A DNA stretch of 5,817 nt from Methanomicrobiales archaeon (GTDB taxonomy: Archaea; Halobacteriota; Methanomicrobia; Methanomicrobiales; JACTUA01), in the NCBI GenBank assembly GCA_028678555.1, contig JAJRDF010000097.1:1-5817 (forward strand), in the 5' to 3' direction. Each line of letters opens with the position of its first letter. Within the stretch, counting starts at the first letter, position 1. This document shows positions 4,677-5,817 of the stretch, in pieces. A program made the position numbers and the translations under genes. The notes under the pieces were generated by a model that was not told the DNA's origin, made no database searches, and saw only the letters and a list, made by a program, of their open reading frames with translations.

Positions 4677-5048
4677 TCACGAAGGTGTCCACAAACCCAG
4701 TTTGTTGCCCTCGGTGTCCTCGATAACTCCAAAAACGAGGCCAAGGTCTTTGATCTCGGTCCGGGTCATCAGGATCTTCCCCCCCAGTTTCTCCACCCGT
4801 TCAAGGACATGGTCCATATCCTCCACAATCACGAAGACCAGGATCCCACCCGGCATCTGTCTCGCGTAGAGACCCCCGCTGTGCATCGAACCTTCCTGTG
4901 GTTCACCGGTGGTGATACTCTGCCGCTGCTGGGATTTATCCGGAAAATTCGCAACCGGTTCGATCTTCCAGCCAAGGAGCGACCGGTAGAATTTCTTTGC
5001 CCTGCCGACGTTATCCGCCGGGATATCGAACCACCCGATGTTGGGCAT
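4677..5048 (-). CDS. VOC-superfamily (glyoxalase/bleomycin-resistance fold) protein
   Basis: 123 residues, one complete pair of beta-alpha-beta-beta-beta modules. PNIGWFDIPADNVGRAKKFYRSLLGW (2-27) is the typical first module; GGILVFVIVEDMDHVLERVEKLGGKIL (67-93) starts the second; DLGLVFGVIEDTEGNKLGLW (101-120) is the usual closing D..GN...LW. VOC proteins include glyoxalases, dioxygenases and antibiotic-binding proteins, and need paired modules, often as dimers, with His/Glu metal ligands. Here the first-strand position commonly occupied by a His ligand is occupied by F7/D8 and the final strand has L119/W120, so classic glyoxalase I metal binding is unlikely. The substrate is unknown. ATG 5048 is 15 nt after the stop of the zinc-rich nuclease-fold gene, without a Shine-Dalgarno, so co-transcription with that gene is likely. 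A T-run ends the unit. Family assignment is secure; function is not. Confidence 0.88.
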   Translation of the reverse strand: MPNIGWFDIPADNVGRAKKFYRSLLGWKIEPVANFPDKSQQRQSITTGEPQEGSMHSGGLYARQMPGGILVFVIVEDMDHVLERVEKLGGKILMTRTEIKDLGLVFGVIEDTEGNKLGLWTPS

Positions 5049-5063
5049 GAACCGGCGTAGGTT

Positions 5064-5817
5064 TCAGCGGATGATATCAGTTTCCCGTCGTTTCAATCGC
5101 TCTATGGTTGCATTTCCTTTTTCAAAACAGGCCCTGCAGGATTTTGTCTTTTTAAGTATTCCCACGGTTTTCACGCATTTTTCGCACCCCGTGACCCCGC
5201 AGCTGTCACATGCATGGAGGTGGTTCTTTCCCACGATGTGGTGACAGATCGGGCATTCGGTGGCGCATCCGGAGCATACTGGCAACTGGCAATTCTGGCA
5301 TAATTGAGCCGCGTCATCCAGGCAGAACCTGGCCCCGCACGAACCGCATTCGACCGAATGGTCCTGGCAGAACCACCTGCCACATGCGGGGCACCGGTTG
5401 AGTTGTTTCTCATCAGAAACTGCCCCACAGGTCTCACATGCCGCGGTGGAGGCATCTGCTACAGGCACCGTATCGATACCTGCTCCCGACGTTCCCCCGT
5501 GTGACCCGGCATCATCGGCGGTGATCAGGGGAGATGGTTCCGGGGGGAGCATCTCGCCCCGGCTCCTTATTTGCTGGGAGGAATACTGGATCCACTTCTC
5601 CGTGATGACGTCCCTGCCCCATGGCTCGATATTCCTTTGCTGTGCAACGCTCTCTGCTTCCGGGGTGAAATTACTGAATGCAATAAAAATTCCATGCCAC
5701 GTTGCTTCGGTGTCTTCGTTCATCCATAGTAATTTCTGGGAAAATTGCGTTACTTCCTCCATCCCGGCAGGCTGGGACCCATGGTGACATCCGATGGCAA
5801 TCAGTTCGGCATCCTTC
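5064..5817 (-). CDS. Mrr-like nuclease-fold domain fused to a cysteine-rich multi-zinc region, 5' end outside window
   Basis: The frame is open to the right edge, so the N-terminus is missing; the internal Met at 5762 is not the true start, because family-like sequence continues upstream of it. The visible N-terminal part (KDAELIAIGCHHG, then MEEVTQFSQKLLWM, GIFIAFSNFTPEAESVAQQRNIEPWGRDVI) matches the second half of Mrr/restriction-endonuclease-like domains (IV.CK...G...V..F, GIFIT.S.FT.EA...A....I.L.D). Where active Mrr-like enzymes have [EQ]CK, this has GCH. After a flexible Pro/Ser/Gly/Ala linker (about residues 65-107 counted from that Met) come 20 cysteines: nine CxxC pairs at 109, 124, 139, 155, 163, 170, 185, 193 and 209, plus single C132 and C147, with histidines in CQDH and CPICHH. 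This spacing suggests four or five zinc-binding treble-clef, B-box or ribbon modules for nucleic-acid or protein binding. A basic tail ends the protein. The VOC gene follows 15 nt downstream. Whether the nuclease fold is active is doubtful. Confidence 0.7.
   Translation of the reverse strand, partial: KDAELIAIGCHHGSQPAGMEEVTQFSQKLLWMNEDTEATWHGIFIAFSNFTPEAESVAQQRNIEPWGRDVITEKWIQYSSQQIRSRGEMLPPEPSPLITADDAGSHGGTSGAGIDTVPVADASTAACETCGAVSDEKQLNRCPACGRWFCQDHSVECGSCGARFCLDDAAQLCQNCQLPVCSGCATECPICHHIVGKNHLHACDSCGVTGCEKCVKTVGILKKTKSCRACFEKGNATIERLKRRETDIIR

Noticed and set aside
4018..4869. Plus-strand frame of 283 codons across RNase III paralogue B, the gap and the VOC gene
   Set aside because: It runs antisense through two well-supported genes and resembles nothing; its open length is explained by codon bias of the opposite strand.

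Overview
The window looks like a piece of a methanogenic archaeal chromosome, most likely Methanomicrobiales. This is inferred from the archaeal single-domain winged-helix regulator, the moderate-to-high GC, TATA-like boxes at about -25 to -30 rather than bacterial -35/-10 elements, starts with weak or absent Shine-Dalgarno sequences, and GC-rich GGGGGCTCC...CCCCC hairpin repeats between genes. No species can be named from the sequence alone.

Layout from left to right. (1) 1-495 (-): N-terminal 165 residues of a TrkA/KtrA-type K+ transport regulator, cut by the window edge. (2) 496-718: a short gap holding one GC-rich hairpin repeat and, overlapping the next gene by 4 nt, a 35-codon reading frame resembling the first half of a ribbon-helix-helix (antitoxin/regulator) domain. 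(3) 719-2246 (-): an apparent transcription unit, read right to left: a four-helix membrane protein, a small winged-helix DNA-binding protein (2 nt gap), then a stand-alone RNase III catalytic domain (44 nt gap). (4) 2247-2838: about 590 bp without a convincing gene, holding divergent promoters and two more copies of the GC-rich repeat. (5) 2839-3983 (+): a two-gene operon of an AHSA1/SRPBCC-domain protein and a hemerythrin-like HHE di-iron protein. (6) 4009-5817 (-): read right to left, the C-terminal part of an Mrr-like nuclease-fold domain fused to a cysteine-rich multi-zinc region (cut by the right edge), a VOC/glyoxalase-fold protein, and a second stand-alone RNase III domain.

The most notable feature is the presence of two RNase III-domain proteins about 2.8 kb apart, neither with a dsRNA-binding domain. 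RNase III is uncommon in archaea. One copy keeps most metal-binding acids (with a conservative E-to-D change); the other has lost several, including the glutamate equivalent to E. coli E117. The Mrr-like/zinc fusion also appears to lack a usual [EQ]xK catalytic motif. The remaining genes look like ordinary stress, ligand-binding or regulatory functions, and their links to the RNase III genes are positional only.
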